Shown: one piece after another, positions 55,100 through 64,000 of the stretch
How positions within the stretch are numbered: position 1 is the first letter of the stretch
Layout of the letters: every line of letters begins with the position of its first letter
Source of the DNA: Acidobacteria bacterium Ga0077551
GTDB lineage: Bacteria > Pseudomonadota > Alphaproteobacteria > Caulobacterales > Hyphomonadaceae
Assembly: GCA_001464545.1 (NCBI GenBank)
Contig: LNFC01000021.1
Coordinates: forward strand, 1-64,000
Length of the DNA: 64,000 bases
Direction of reading: 5' to 3'
Position numbers and translations under genes: made by a program
Notes under the pieces: model-generated
Told to the model about the DNA's origin: nothing
What the model saw: the letters and a program-made list of their open reading frames with translations, nothing else
Databases searched by the model: none

Positions 55100-56092
55100 C
55101 TATTCTGCGGAGATGCCGCTTCGCGGGGCGGAGGAGGTTTGCTTGGGGGTGAAGGTGTCGCGGCGCCATTTGCGGAAGCGGTGAGCCGTGTGGCTGAAAT
55201 ATCCGCCGCCGAAGACGTAGGCGGCGACTGAATCGTTGCCATAGGTCTCGGCGAGGCGCCGGGCGTGCGAGGGATCGCGCACCGCCACGGAGGCGGGGTC
55301 GAGATGCGGGTCGCGCCGGAACACCGCGGTGGTCGAGTCCAGCGTGCCGCCGGCGGCCGGCACCATCTGGTGGCGGCGAAGCGCGGCGCCGAGCGTCTCC
55401 GGCGTGAAGCCGTAGATGTGGGCGAAGTGGAACCGCTCGAAGCTGGGCTTGGAATTGGCGCGCATGTCGGGCACCGAGATGTAGAGCGAGCCCTCGGGCT
55501 TCAGCCAGGCCACCATGGCGCCGAGCGCGGCCATCGGATCGCGCAGGTGTTCGACGACCTGCTGACAGGTGACCACGTCAAAGCTGCCCAGCGGAAGGTC
55601 GGCCTGCTGCCAGGGCGCGTTGATAACATCTATTCCGTACTCGGAGCGGGCGAACTTCGCGTAGGTCTCACCCGGCTCGATGCCGACGACCTCGCAGCCC
55701 TTTTCGCGGGCAACTTTCAGGAACTCCCCGGTGCCGCATCCAAGGTCGAGCACCCGGGCGCCCGGTTTCAGGACACCGGCCAGGCGCGCGGCCCGGCTGC
55801 GGGCCTCGCGGTTCGAGCGCACGATGTGGAATTTCGGTGGCCGGTCTCCGGCCAGCTGGTAGTCGAGGCGATAATCGTTGCGGTAGTAAAGTTCGAGCTC
55901 TGCGTCGGTCGGCATCGGGTCCGTCCGCATCAGCCCGCAGTCCGTGCAGGCAACAGTTACAAGCTTTTTCCAGCGCCGGTCGGTCGCACAGATCAGCGTC
56001 TTCGAATCACTGCCGCAAAGGTTGCAGGCAATCGCCTCGCCTGAATAGGGATAGGCCGTGAACGGGACGTTGTTCCTGAGGAAGCTGTTCAT
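55100..56092 (-). CDS. SAM-dependent methyltransferase with zinc-ribbon N-terminus
   Basis: A 330-residue protein. Residues about 18-50 form a four-Cys zinc ribbon (ACNLCGS, then VACTDCGL), then a class I methyltransferase domain with VLDLGCGTGEFLKVA, VVGIEPGE and FDVVTCQQVVEHL. This architecture is common in sugar or polysaccharide-associated methyltransferases. The start at ATG 56092 avoids 15 upstream residues of poor quality. No polysaccharide genes are directly beside it. Confidence 0.8.
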   Translation of the reverse strand: MNSFLRNNVPFTAYPYSGEAIACNLCGSDSKTLICATDRRWKKLVTVACTDCGLMRTDPMPTDAELELYYRNDYRLDYQLAGDRPPKFHIVRSNREARSRAARLAGVLKPGARVLDLGCGTGEFLKVAREKGCEVVGIEPGETYAKFARSEYGIDVINAPWQQADLPLGSFDVVTCQQVVEHLRDPMAALGAMVAWLKPEGSLYISVPDMRANSKPSFERFHFAHIYGFTPETLGAALRRHQMVPAAGGTLDSTTAVFRRDPHLDPASVAVRDPSHARRLAETYGNDSVAAYVFGGGYFSHTAHRFRKWRRDTFTPKQTSSAPRSGISAE

Positions 56093-56174
56093 GCGAGGTC
56101 TTTCGGCCGGGGCTTCAAGGCAAGTGGCGGAAAGCACTGGTTAAATGCGCAAGCTTGCGGCAACCTGTCATGCC

Positions 56175-56858
56175 ATGAGCCGTATCCTGCTGATCGAAGA
56201 CCACCCCTCGCTTGGCGGGACGATTGCCGAATATCTCCGGCGGGCGGGCCATGCCGTGGACCTTGCGACGACCCTTGCGAGCGCGCGGTCGTTACTGGCG
56301 GATGTCGGGTTCGACCTCGTGCTGCTGGATCTCGGCCTGCCGGACGGCGACGGGCTGGATTTCCTGCGCCAGCGCCCGTCCCCTGCCCCCGTGCTGGTGC
56401 TGACCGCGCGCGGGGCGCTGAATGACCGGATCGAAGGGCTGGACCGAGGCGCGGAGGATTATCTCGTCAAGCCGTTTGCCCTTGAGGAACTGGCCGCGCG
56501 GTGCCGCACGATCCTTCGGCGGGCGGCGCGCCTGCAGAGGGCCCAGGTCCAGCTGGGGCGGCTGAGCTTTGATGCGGCGACCGAAGCGCTGGAAGCGGGC
56601 AATGCGAGGTTCGACCTTGCCCGGCGCGAACGCCAGTTGCTGACGGCGCTGATGCTGCGGCCCGGCAAGGTCTGCACCCGTCAGTATCTCGAAACGCAGC
56701 TCTACGACCAGTCCGAACCGGTCGGACCGAATGCACTGGAGACGGCCATGTCCCGTCTGCGCGCGCAGCTGGACCGGCATGATTGCGGCGTCGAAGTGCG
56801 CACCATCCGGGGCGTCGGATACCTGCTGGAAGCGAGCCGGGATGCCTCCACGAACTGA
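56175..56858 (+). CDS. OmpR-family response regulator
   Basis: A 227-residue two-component regulator. Receiver domain with LLIEDHP, the phosphoacceptor Asp in DLVLLDLGLPDGDG, and KPFALEEL with the conserved Lys. The C-terminal winged helix (residues about 130-222) ends in VEVRTIRGVGYLLE. The start at ATG 56175 fits the receiver; the frame runs back to 56145. The stop overlaps the downstream kinase start by 17 nt, so the two are a cognate pair. Confidence 0.92.
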   Translation: MSRILLIEDHPSLGGTIAEYLRRAGHAVDLATTLASARSLLADVGFDLVLLDLGLPDGDGLDFLRQRPSPAPVLVLTARGALNDRIEGLDRGAEDYLVKPFALEELAARCRTILRRAARLQRAQVQLGRLSFDAATEALEAGNARFDLARRERQLLTALMLRPGKVCTRQYLETQLYDQSEPVGPNALETAMSRLRAQLDRHDCGVEVRTIRGVGYLLEASRDASTN

Positions 56859-58191
56859 ATGGTCTCTCGCCAACCGGCTGCGGCGGCGGGCGCTTCTGGC
56901 GACGTCCGTGATCACCGTGCTGCTGAGCGGCGTCATGGCGATCCATTATGGCAGCGACATGCCGGAGCTGCGCCACCGCAGCCTGCACGTCCTGGCAGAA
57001 CGCTTTGCAACGGACGCGGCCGAAGCGGCCCGGCGCGGCGACTGGGACCTGATAAATGAGCGGCACCGGATCTTCAGCCGCCATCCCGAAAACTACTATT
57101 GGGCGGTGACCGATGCCGGGGGGCATATCATCGCGGCGTCACCAAAACGCCCGTCCGGCAAGGAAATCGGGATTGCCGCTGATCCGTTCCCGGACGTCTG
57201 GACAAGCTCAACGGAGAATGGCGGATGGATCGGCGGGCGGGCCATCGAAGGCGGCGGACCGGGCGCATTCATCGTGATCGAGATCTACAAGGACACAGCC
57301 GGCCTGCTGCCCCTGCTGATCGCCGAAGAGATCTTCGTACACATCATTCTGCCGGTTTTGCCGTTCACGCTGGTGTTGCTGCTCGGCCTGGATGCCACAC
57401 TGCGCCAGACGATCACGCCGATGCGCAGGCTGTCTGATGCGAGCGCAGCGATCCGGCCCGGACGGAAGTTCGAGCCGATCGACATGGCCGATGTACCCAT
57501 TGAGGTCAGCGGAATAGCGGGAAAGCTGAACGAGTCGCTGACGTCCCTGAACGCAGCGCTGGACCGCGAGCGCTTGTTCATTGCGGAAGCGGCCCATTCA
57601 CTGCGCACCCCCATTGCGGCAATGAAGGCGCGTTTGGAGCTGGACGGCGAAAAGACACAAGTGTCGCAGTTGAAGACTGACCTTGAAGGTCTTGTCCGGC
57701 TGACAAACCGGCTCCTGGCTTCGGCCGACGTCGCGCGTTTTTCCGTAAACGGAGCATCCCTGGTCGATCTCGGCGAACTTGCCCGCGGTGTTGTGATCCA
57801 GCTCACCCCCGTTGCGCTGGCGGCATCAGTGGACCTTGGACTCGAGAGCGGAAGCGAGCCTGTGACGGTGACCGGAGACCCGGATGCGATCGGTCAGGCC
57901 CTAGTGTGCCTCGTCGAGAATGCCGTCCAGTTCACACCGGCCGGCAAGCAGGTCTCCGTCAGGGTCTCTGCAGATCCGCCGGCATTGACGGTCGAGGATT
58001 CCGGCGCTGGCTTTGCTGCGGCCGGCGACACGCTGCAGCGCAGCGCGGCTGGGGGCGGCGGCGTGCATGCGGGGCTCGGGTTGCGCATCGCGCAGCAAGT
58101 TGCAACGGCCCACGGAGGCGAACTGGAAATCGTGGCAGCGCCGGGCGGCGGCGCGTCGGTCAGCATCCGCTTTGCTGCGGCGGCGCGCTGA
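56842..58191 (+). CDS. sensor histidine kinase, QseC/TctE-like
   Basis: A 449-residue membrane kinase. Two membrane helices (residues about 20-38 and 165-190) flank a periplasmic sensor domain. Then a HAMP-like segment, the H box AEAAHSLRTPIAAM, the N box LVENAVQF, DSGAGF and a GLGL G2 box. Cognate to the overlapping OmpR-type regulator. The signal is unknown. It converges with the PhoR-like kinase, 13 nt apart. Confidence 0.9.
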   Translation: MPPRTEWSLANRLRRRALLATSVITVLLSGVMAIHYGSDMPELRHRSLHVLAERFATDAAEAARRGDWDLINERHRIFSRHPENYYWAVTDAGGHIIAASPKRPSGKEIGIAADPFPDVWTSSTENGGWIGGRAIEGGGPGAFIVIEIYKDTAGLLPLLIAEEIFVHIILPVLPFTLVLLLGLDATLRQTITPMRRLSDASAAIRPGRKFEPIDMADVPIEVSGIAGKLNESLTSLNAALDRERLFIAEAAHSLRTPIAAMKARLELDGEKTQVSQLKTDLEGLVRLTNRLLASADVARFSVNGASLVDLGELARGVVIQLTPVALAASVDLGLESGSEPVTVTGDPDAIGQALVCLVENAVQFTPAGKQVSVRVSADPPALTVEDSGAGFAAAGDTLQRSAAGGGGVHAGLGLRIAQQVATAHGGELEIVAAPGGGASVSIRFAAAAR

Positions 58192-58204
58192 GGCGGCCGC
58201 CAGA

Positions 58205-59581
58205 TCAGGCGTCGCGGCCTGTCGGCATCCAGACGCCGAAGGCGGTGCCTTGGCCCATCAGGGTTTCGACGGCGAGGCCGCCGCGGTGGTGGGCCATGAT
58301 GTGCTTGACGATGGCGAGGCCGAGGCCGGTGCCGGTGATCTTGCCGCCGCGGGACTGGTCGGCGCGGTAGAAGCGTTCGCCGAGACGCGGCAGGTGTTCG
58401 CGCTCGATGCCGGGGCCCTGGTCTTCGACGCGCAGCCAGACGGCGGCTTCCGGCGCGCTGGTGCGGGCGAGCGCCTGCAGCAGGGTCATCCGTCCACTGA
58501 GGGTCCATTGCTGCGACGCGGTGATGCGCGCCTCGGCGAGCGAGGGCGCCGTGCCGAAGCTGAGCGTGACCGTGCTGCCCGCGTTCGAATACTTGACGGC
58601 GTTGGAGACAAGGTTCTCGACCACCTGGACCAGTTCGTCGCGGTGGGCTGTCATTTCCGGCATTTCGGTGGGGGCCGCGTTGATGGTGAGCGTGACCCCC
58701 TTCCCAGCCGCGATCGGCTCCAGAGCCGCGAGCGAGGCTGAGACGATCTCGGCGAGGTTCTCCCGTCCGCGCGGCAGGACGTGTTCGGACGATTCAATCC
58801 GCGACAGGGAGAGGAGATCGGCGATCAGGCGGCTCATCCGGTCGGACTCGCCGGCCATGATGTCGAGGAAACGGGGCCAGGCGGCGGTGTCGTCCTTCGC
58901 CGGGCCGCGCATGGTCTCGATGAAACCGGAGATTGCGGTCAGCGGGGTGCGCAGCTCGTGGCTGGCATTGGCGAGGAAGTCCGCCCGGGCGCGGGCGGCG
59001 CGCTTCACGGGGGTGAGATCCTCCATCAGCACCAAGACGTTCTTGCCGGCAGGAATGCGGCTGACATGGGCGCGCCAGGTCTCGTCCGGGCCGGTTTCAA
59101 GCTCGGCGGAGATGGGGGCGGCGTTCGTGCGCTCCAGTGCCTGGTCGATGGCGGCGAGCAGGACGGGGGAGCGGATCACCGCGCTGGCGCGGGCAAAGGG
59201 AAGGTTAGCGAGCTGGAACAGATCATCGGCGGCGCGGTTGAAGGCCATGATCTTCTGGCCCGGCCCGATCTCGAGCGCCGGCAGCGGCAGGGCGGCGAAC
59301 AGGCCGGGGCCGGGCTCGGCAGGCTCGGGCGCGGGCTTGTCGGCCCAGGTATCGGCGACGCCCTGCGGCACCCGGGCTGCAGAGCCGACGAAATAGGCGA
59401 GCGCAACGGAGGCGATGACGCCAAGGGCGCTGAGCGCCTCGATCAGGCCGAGGGCGCCGGTGAGGGCGAGCAGAAACAGGACGAGGGCCGTGGTGCCGAG
59501 CAGCACGGTGAAGTCGCGCGTCCGCCGCGTCATCGACCGCCGGCCTGCATCCTCGCTCAACGTTTCACCTGCAGGATCCAT
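58205..59581 (-). CDS. PhoR-like sensor histidine kinase
   Basis: About 458 residues. Two N-terminal membrane helices, a PAS-like domain (FAALPLPALEIGPGQKIMAFN), H box FLANASHELRTPLTAISGF, N box NLVSNAVKYS, G boxes VEDQGPGI and GTGLGLAIVKHI. The layout matches PhoR of alphaproteobacteria, but no phoB, phoU or pst genes follow, so phosphate sensing is only probable. The start is uncertain: Met codons at 59581 and 59533 are both possible, and the frame is open to 59734. Confidence 0.78.
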   Translation of the reverse strand: MDPAGETLSEDAGRRSMTRRTRDFTVLLGTTALVLFLLALTGALGLIEALSALGVIASVALAYFVGSAARVPQGVADTWADKPAPEPAEPGPGLFAALPLPALEIGPGQKIMAFNRAADDLFQLANLPFARASAVIRSPVLLAAIDQALERTNAAPISAELETGPDETWRAHVSRIPAGKNVLVLMEDLTPVKRAARARADFLANASHELRTPLTAISGFIETMRGPAKDDTAAWPRFLDIMAGESDRMSRLIADLLSLSRIESSEHVLPRGRENLAEIVSASLAALEPIAAGKGVTLTINAAPTEMPEMTAHRDELVQVVENLVSNAVKYSNAGSTVTLSFGTAPSLAEARITASQQWTLSGRMTLLQALARTSAPEAAVWLRVEDQGPGIEREHLPRLGERFYRADQSRGGKITGTGLGLAIVKHIMAHHRGGLAVETLMGQGTAFGVWMPTGRDA

Positions 59582-59694
59582 CCTCTGGCGGGGCGTGCGG
59601 CAGAGGCCCCGTTCTGGCGCTAACGCGCGCTCCGGCATCTGCCAAGCCCCGGCGTCCGTAACAGACGCAGTAAGGGCGGAACTTGAATATAACA

Positions 59695-59717
59695 AATTAT
59701 TGAATTTCGATAATTTC
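59695..59717. promoter_or_regulatory. inverted repeat upstream of the RND operon
   Basis: AAATTAT (59695-59701) and ATAATTT (59711-59717) form a perfect 7-bp dyad with a 9-bp spacer in an AT-rich island 66 nt before the efflux operon. It looks like a repressor operator. No TetR-family gene lies in the window next to it. Confidence 0.55.
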
Positions 59718-59782
59718 ATATTGACGCTCGGCAAGTGCGGGCGTATCGGATCGCAATCCTCAGACGGGTCTGACTTCAGCGC

Positions 59783-61231
59783 ATGAAAAAATCACTTCTC
59801 CTGCTTGGTTCTGCGATGTTGTCGGCCTGCGCCGTCATACCGGACGCTTCCGAGCGCTATATCGACGAGCGCAATGCGCTGTTCGAGACGGTGCCCGATG
59901 CGCCGTCCGAATGGGCTGCGCGCGGCGTGGCCGGGACGGCGCCGACGGGGGACTGGCTGAGCCAGTTCAATGATCCGGTAATGACGCAGCTGGTGGGCGA
60001 GGCGCTGGCCCGCAACCCGACGCTGGAATCGCGGGCGGCGCTGACGCGGGCGACCGAAGCCCTTTCGCGCGCGGCGCGCGGTCAGCGGCTGCCGAGCCTG
60101 TCGGCGTCAGCCTCGGCGGGCGGAACCTCGACCGGCGCAGATGTGGCCGGGACAAATGAGCGGTTCAACGATCCGCTGTACGGCTTCGGCATCGATGCGA
60201 GCTGGGAAGCGGATCTCTGGGGCCGGGTGTCGAACTCGGTGGCGCAGGCGGATACGGACTATGCCGCGAGCGCGGCGGACCTCGCTGCCACAGAGCTTTC
60301 GATCGCGGCGCAGACGGCGTTCGGATGGATCGCGCTGAACGAGGCGCTCGCGCAGGAACGGATCGCCATTCTATCCTTCGAGGCGCGCGACCGCGTGCTG
60401 ACGATCACCGACCGTCGCGTGCGGTCCGGCGTGTCGGACCCGCTGGAGCTGCGCACGGCGCGCTCCTCGCTGGCCAGCGCCGAAGCGACGATTGCGGCGC
60501 GGCGTCAGGCGTCGACCGAAGCGGCGCGGCGGCTGGAAGTGCTGCTGGGACGCTATCCCGGCGCCGAGATTACCGCGACCGCGACGATCCCCGAGCTTGA
60601 GGAAATGGCTACCGAGGGCAACCCGGCGCTTCTGCTGTCACGCCGGCCGGACATTGCGGCGCTGGAAGCCCGCGTCGTGGCGGCCGGCCTGCGCGCCGAG
60701 GAAGCGCGTCTCGCGATGTTGCCGTCGCTGCGGCTGACGGGGTCGGCCTCGACCAATTCCTCCGAGTTTGAAGAAGCCATCGATCCGCAGCTGATTGCGG
60801 CGCGGCTGGTGGCCGGGCTGGTGCAGCCGCTGTTTACCGGCGGGCGCCTCAAGGCGCAGCAGGAAGCGGCCATCGCGCAGGCGCAGTCCTCGGTGGCGAA
60901 CTATGTCGGCGGCGTGCTGACGGCCTGGCGCGAAGTGGAAGACGCGCTGACGGCCGATGTGCTGCTCGCGCGGCAGGAGACGGCGCAGACGACGGCGTTC
61001 GAAGAGGCGCGCTATGCCGAAGAACTGGCCGAGCGCCAGTATATCAGCGGCACGATCACCATCTTCAACCTGATCGACGCCCAGACGCGCCGGCTGACCG
61101 CTGAAAGCCAGCTGGTCTCTGCGCGGGCGAGCCGTGCTATAAACCGGGTTTCGTACCACCTCGCGCTCGGAGGCGGTGTGCCCACCGCGGCCGCCCTACC
61201 CGCCCCCTCAGAAGTCCAGACCCCGCAGTAA
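59783..61231 (+). CDS. RND efflux outer-membrane lipoprotein (NodT/OprM type)
   Basis: A 482-residue outer-membrane factor. Lipoprotein signal with lipobox LSACAV (Cys 15), and two OEP repeats. Family text includes DWLSQFNDPVMTQLVGEAL at the start of the first repeat, ASWEADLWGRVSNSV, RVRSGVSDPLEL, LLSRRPDIAALEARV (the classical NodT block) and LVAGLVQPLFTGGRL. It forms the trimeric exit duct for the RND pump encoded downstream. The next gene starts 20 nt later. Confidence 0.92.
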   Translation: MKKSLLLLGSAMLSACAVIPDASERYIDERNALFETVPDAPSEWAARGVAGTAPTGDWLSQFNDPVMTQLVGEALARNPTLESRAALTRATEALSRAARGQRLPSLSASASAGGTSTGADVAGTNERFNDPLYGFGIDASWEADLWGRVSNSVAQADTDYAASAADLAATELSIAAQTAFGWIALNEALAQERIAILSFEARDRVLTITDRRVRSGVSDPLELRTARSSLASAEATIAARRQASTEAARRLEVLLGRYPGAEITATATIPELEEMATEGNPALLLSRRPDIAALEARVVAAGLRAEEARLAMLPSLRLTGSASTNSSEFEEAIDPQLIAARLVAGLVQPLFTGGRLKAQQEAAIAQAQSSVANYVGGVLTAWREVEDALTADVLLARQETAQTTAFEEARYAEELAERQYISGTITIFNLIDAQTRRLTAESQLVSARASRAINRVSYHLALGGGVPTAAALPAPSEVQTPQ

Positions 61232-61251
61232 GCGGCAGGAGCCATATCCCC

Positions 61252-62474
61252 ATGGGACGCCTAATTGCCATCATCGCCCCCATCGTCATCATCCTCGTCC
61301 TGGGGATCGGCGGGTGCCCCGCGCCGGCCTCAACGTGTTTGCCGAGCCGGTGCAGGAAGTCGCGCTGACGCTGACCGTCGAGGCACAGGGCGAAGTGCGC
61401 CCTAAGACCGAGATCATCGTCGCGCCGCAGACCTCCGGCCGGATCGCCTATGTTTCGCCGGACTTCATCGATGGCGGCTTCATCCGCCGCGGCCAGGTGC
61501 TCGTGCGCGTCGATGCGCAGGATTATGAGCTCGGCGTGGTGCGTGGGCGCTCGCTGGTCGCTTCGGCCGAGCAGCGCCTCGCCCGCGAGGTGGCCGAGTC
61601 CGAACTGGCGCTGCAGGACCTTGAGGACCTCGGCATGACGGACGCCTCGCCGCTCGCCCGGCGCGAGCCGCAGCTGGCCGAGGCGCAAGCTTCGCTGGAC
61701 GCGGCCAAGTCGCAGCTGAAGGACGCCGAACTCGCGCTCGCCCGCACGGCCGTGATCGCGCCGTTCGATGGCCGCGTGCGCGAGCGCAGCGTGGATATCG
61801 GCCAGGTGGTGGCGCCCGGCCAGTCACTGGGTCGCATTTTCGGCAATGATGCAGTGGAAGTCTCGCTGCCGCTGAAGGATGCCGAACTCGGCCGCCTCGG
61901 CTTGCCGATCGCCTTCGAGGACAGCGAAAAAACACCGGGTCCGGAAGTGATTTTCACCGGAAACGTCGGCGGCGAACCGCGGACCTGGCGCGGCAAGATC
62001 GTGCGCACCGGCGCGGCCGTCAACTCGCAGACGCGCCAGATCAACGTCATCGCCGAACTGAAGGACCCGTTCGGCAAGGGCGCGGACAATGGCGCACCGA
62101 TGGCGCCCGGATTGTTCGTGAGCGCACAAATCCAAGGCCGCAGCCTTGACCGCGTATTGATTGCGCCGCGCTCCGCGCTGCGCGGCAATGACCAGCTTTA
62201 CATCGGCGATCCGCAGACCGGAAAACTGTCGATCCGCACGGTGGATATCGAACATTCGGACCGTGACGGCGCTTATTTCCACGAAGGCGCCGAGGCGGGC
62301 GAACTGGCCATCACCAGCCCGATCCAGGCACCTTTTGACGGCATGAGCCTGACGGTGATGCAACGGATGGAAGACGGCACGGTGAAGGTTCACAATCCGC
62401 CCAAGCCGGCAGCTGATGCTGAAAAGGTCGCCAAAGCCGAGACCGCTAACGGCGCTGAAGGAGCTGCCCAATGA
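61252..62474 (+). pseudogene. RND periplasmic adaptor (MFP) gene with apparent frameshift
   Basis: ATG 61252 has CAGGAG about 10 nt upstream and encodes a typical anchor (MGRLIAIIAPIVIILVLGIGG), but this frame stops at TGA 61366-61368. The rest of a normal adaptor is in another frame from about 61320 to 62474: LTLTVEAQGEVRP, the lipoyl half-motifs VAPQTSGRIAYVSPDF and AVIAPFDGRVRERSVDIGQVV, then beta-barrel and membrane-proximal domains to residue 430. A single missing base (or 3n+1 deletion) near the GGCGGGTG at about 61308-61315 would restore one frame. The stop overlaps the pump ATG by 4 nt. It could be a real pseudogene, a base-calling slip or programmed recoding. Without it the efflux operon would lack an adaptor. 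Confidence 0.8.
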
Positions 62475-64000
62475 AAGGGATCGTCGCCTGGTTTGCGCGT
62501 AACTCGGTTGCCGCAAACCTCCTGATGTTCATTTTCTTTGCCGGCGGCGTGTTCGGCTACTCGTCGATGGAACGGGAGATGTTCCCGGTCGTGAAGGTGT
62601 CCGGCGCGTCGGTGTCGGTGGCTTGGACCGGCGCAAGCCCGCGCGACATCGAAGACCAGATCGTGACCCGGATCGAGGAAGCGGTGGCCGACATCAACGG
62701 CCTCGACCGCGTCACCTCCGTTTCGAGCGAAGGTTTCGGCGTGGTTAACATTCGCGGCCGCGACGATATCGACATGGACACCTTCCTCGACGAGGTGAAG
62801 CTGCGCGTCGACCAGATCAACAACCTGCCGCAGGCGGCGTTCGAGCCGCAAGTCGAGCGCTGGGAGCAGCGCAACTGGTTCATGGGTCTGGCAGTGCACG
62901 GCGACCTCGATGCGCGCACCCTCCGCAAGATCGGTGACAAGGTCCGTGACGAGATTGCGGCCCAGCCCGGCGGCGAGCTCGCGGTGCTGCAAGGCACGCT
63001 GAGCGAACAGGTCAGCATCGAAGTGTCCGAGGAAGCGCTGCGCCGCTTCGGCCTAAGCCTCTCCGACGTGGCGAATGCCGTGCGGCAGACCTCGCTGAAC
63101 TCTTCCGGCGGCCGGATTGAATCGCCCGTCGGCGACGTGCAGCTGACGGCGCGCAACCTCGCCGACACGGCCGAGCAGTTCGGCGAAATCATCATCCGCC
63201 AGTCGAGCGGAGAAGGCACCGTCCGCGTCGCGGATGTGGCCACCGTGGTCGACGGCTTTGTCAGCGAGAAGCTGCAGGCGAGCTTCAACGGGCGCGCGAC
63301 GACGTTCGTGATGATCCCTGAACCCGACAACATGGATATCACGCGGTATGCCGAGGGCTTCCGCAACTATATCGAACGCGCCAACGACCCGGCCAACGGC
63401 ATCCTGCCGGAAGGCGTGAAGATCGACGTCCTGTGGGACGATTCCAAGACCTTCCAGGACCGGATGGACCTGATCAGCACGTCGGCGCTCTCCGGCGCCA
63501 TCCTGGTGATGATCGTCCTGCTGCTGTTCCTTCGCCCGGTCGTCGCTGTGTGGGTCACTGTAGGCATCTTCACGGCTTTCGCCGGGAGCATCATGTTCTT
63601 CCCGACGATGGGTGTGTCCTGGAACATCCTGTCGACCTTTGCCGTGCTGCTGGTGATCGGCGTGATCGTGGACGACGCGATTGTCGTCGGCGAGAACATC
63701 CACAAGGAAGTCGAAAGCGGCCGGCGCGACGGCATTGATGCCGCCGTCATCGGCACACAGCTGGTGATGAAGCCGATCATCTTCGGCGTTCTGACCACCA
63801 TCATCGCCTTCCTGCCCTGGGCCTTCGTGACCGGGCCGACGCGTGTGTTCACGCAGCAGATCACCTTCGTGGTGGTCATCTCGCTGACTATCTCGATCCT
63901 GGAATGCCTGCTGATCCTTCCTGCCCACCTTGCGCACATGAAGAAGCAGAAGTTCGAAGGCCCGACCGGCGAACTGATGAAGTTCCAGCGCCGGATCGCC
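62471..64000 (+). CDS. RND efflux pump inner-membrane subunit (partial, cut by window end)
   Basis: 510 residues are visible and open to the window edge; the full protein should be about 1,030. N-terminal helix (WFARNSVAANLLMFIFF), porter domains with AWTGASPRDIEDQIVTRIE, then helices 2-6. The proton-relay Asp pair is in GVIVDDAIVVGENI at about residues 400-412. The HAE-type divergent group with a short first helix fits. Coupled to the adaptor by ATGA. The substrate is unknown. Confidence 0.93.
   Translation, partial: MKGIVAWFARNSVAANLLMFIFFAGGVFGYSSMEREMFPVVKVSGASVSVAWTGASPRDIEDQIVTRIEEAVADINGLDRVTSVSSEGFGVVNIRGRDDIDMDTFLDEVKLRVDQINNLPQAAFEPQVERWEQRNWFMGLAVHGDLDARTLRKIGDKVRDEIAAQPGGELAVLQGTLSEQVSIEVSEEALRRFGLSLSDVANAVRQTSLNSSGGRIESPVGDVQLTARNLADTAEQFGEIIIRQSSGEGTVRVADVATVVDGFVSEKLQASFNGRATTFVMIPEPDNMDITRYAEGFRNYIERANDPANGILPEGVKIDVLWDDSKTFQDRMDLISTSALSGAILVMIVLLLFLRPVVAVWVTVGIFTAFAGSIMFFPTMGVSWNILSTFAVLLVIGVIVDDAIVVGENIHKEVESGRRDGIDAAVIGTQLVMKPIIFGVLTTIIAFLPWAFVTGPTRVFTQQITFVVVISLTISILECLLILPAHLAHMKKQKFEGPTGELMKFQRRIA

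Noticed and set aside
53928-55184. 418-codon plus-strand frame after gcrA
   Set aside because: Mostly antisense to the APH phosphotransferase, which has intact catalytic motifs; no ribosome site.

Overview
The window is high-GC DNA from a dimorphic alphaproteobacterium, most likely the Hyphomonadaceae/Caulobacterales group. Reasons: a GcrA cell-cycle regulator gene, a Caulobacter-type pilA-cpaABCDEF-tadBC pilus operon, a TacA-like sigma-54 activator facing a CtrA-like TTAA array, and GANTC sites near several promoters. I saw no tRNA, rRNA, CRISPR array, insertion sequence or integrase. The content reads as core chromosome.

Layout. 1-10.6 kb: a PMT/ArnT-type glycosyltransferase, periplasmic MsrA, then PBP1C with a giant alpha-2-macroglobulin lipoprotein (cell-wall repair/defence pair), and an SDR-type epimerase. 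10.7-15.3 kb: two TPR proteins, an M17 leucyl aminopeptidase and an ALDH7-type aldehyde dehydrogenase. 15.3-26.4 kb: a complete Tad/Cpa type IVc pilus locus. The minus-strand operon starts with a 53-residue Flp pilin gene, and a divergent plus-strand arm carries an isolated secretin N-domain protein and two TadE-like pseudopilins. 26.4-28 kb: an MFS (UMF1-like) transporter. 28-41.1 kb: the division/cell-wall (dcw) operon mraZ-rsmH-ftsL-ftsI-murE-murF-mraY-murD-ftsW-murG-(membrane protein)-murC, nearly all genes overlapping by 1-8 nt. murB, ddl and ftsQAZ do not follow.

41.2-49.6 kb: OxyR with an OxyR-type site over its own start codon, an HcaT-like MFS transporter, a MarR-GNAT fusion, the TacA-like regulator, an ECF sigma factor and uvrB. 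49.6-54 kb: a small CxxC protein; a roughly 0.6 kb region with no credible protein that has all the marks of a large structured RNA ending in an intrinsic terminator; an EF-hand protein; a Cys-rich coiled-coil lipoprotein; an ABC-2 permease; and gcrA. 54-59.6 kb: an APH-type phosphotransferase, a zinc-ribbon methyltransferase, an OmpR/QseC-type two-component pair and an orphan PhoR-like kinase. 59.8-64 kb: a tripartite RND efflux operon (NodT-type outer membrane factor, adaptor, pump cut by the window end). The adaptor gene carries an apparent frameshift just after its membrane anchor.

The most interesting observations are the unassigned large RNA at about 50.1-50.74 kb, the adaptor frameshift, the OxyR tetramer site on the oxyR start codon, the TTAA array between the TacA-like gene and the sigma factor, and the dcw operon that stops at murC. 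All family assignments come from reading motifs; no database search was possible.
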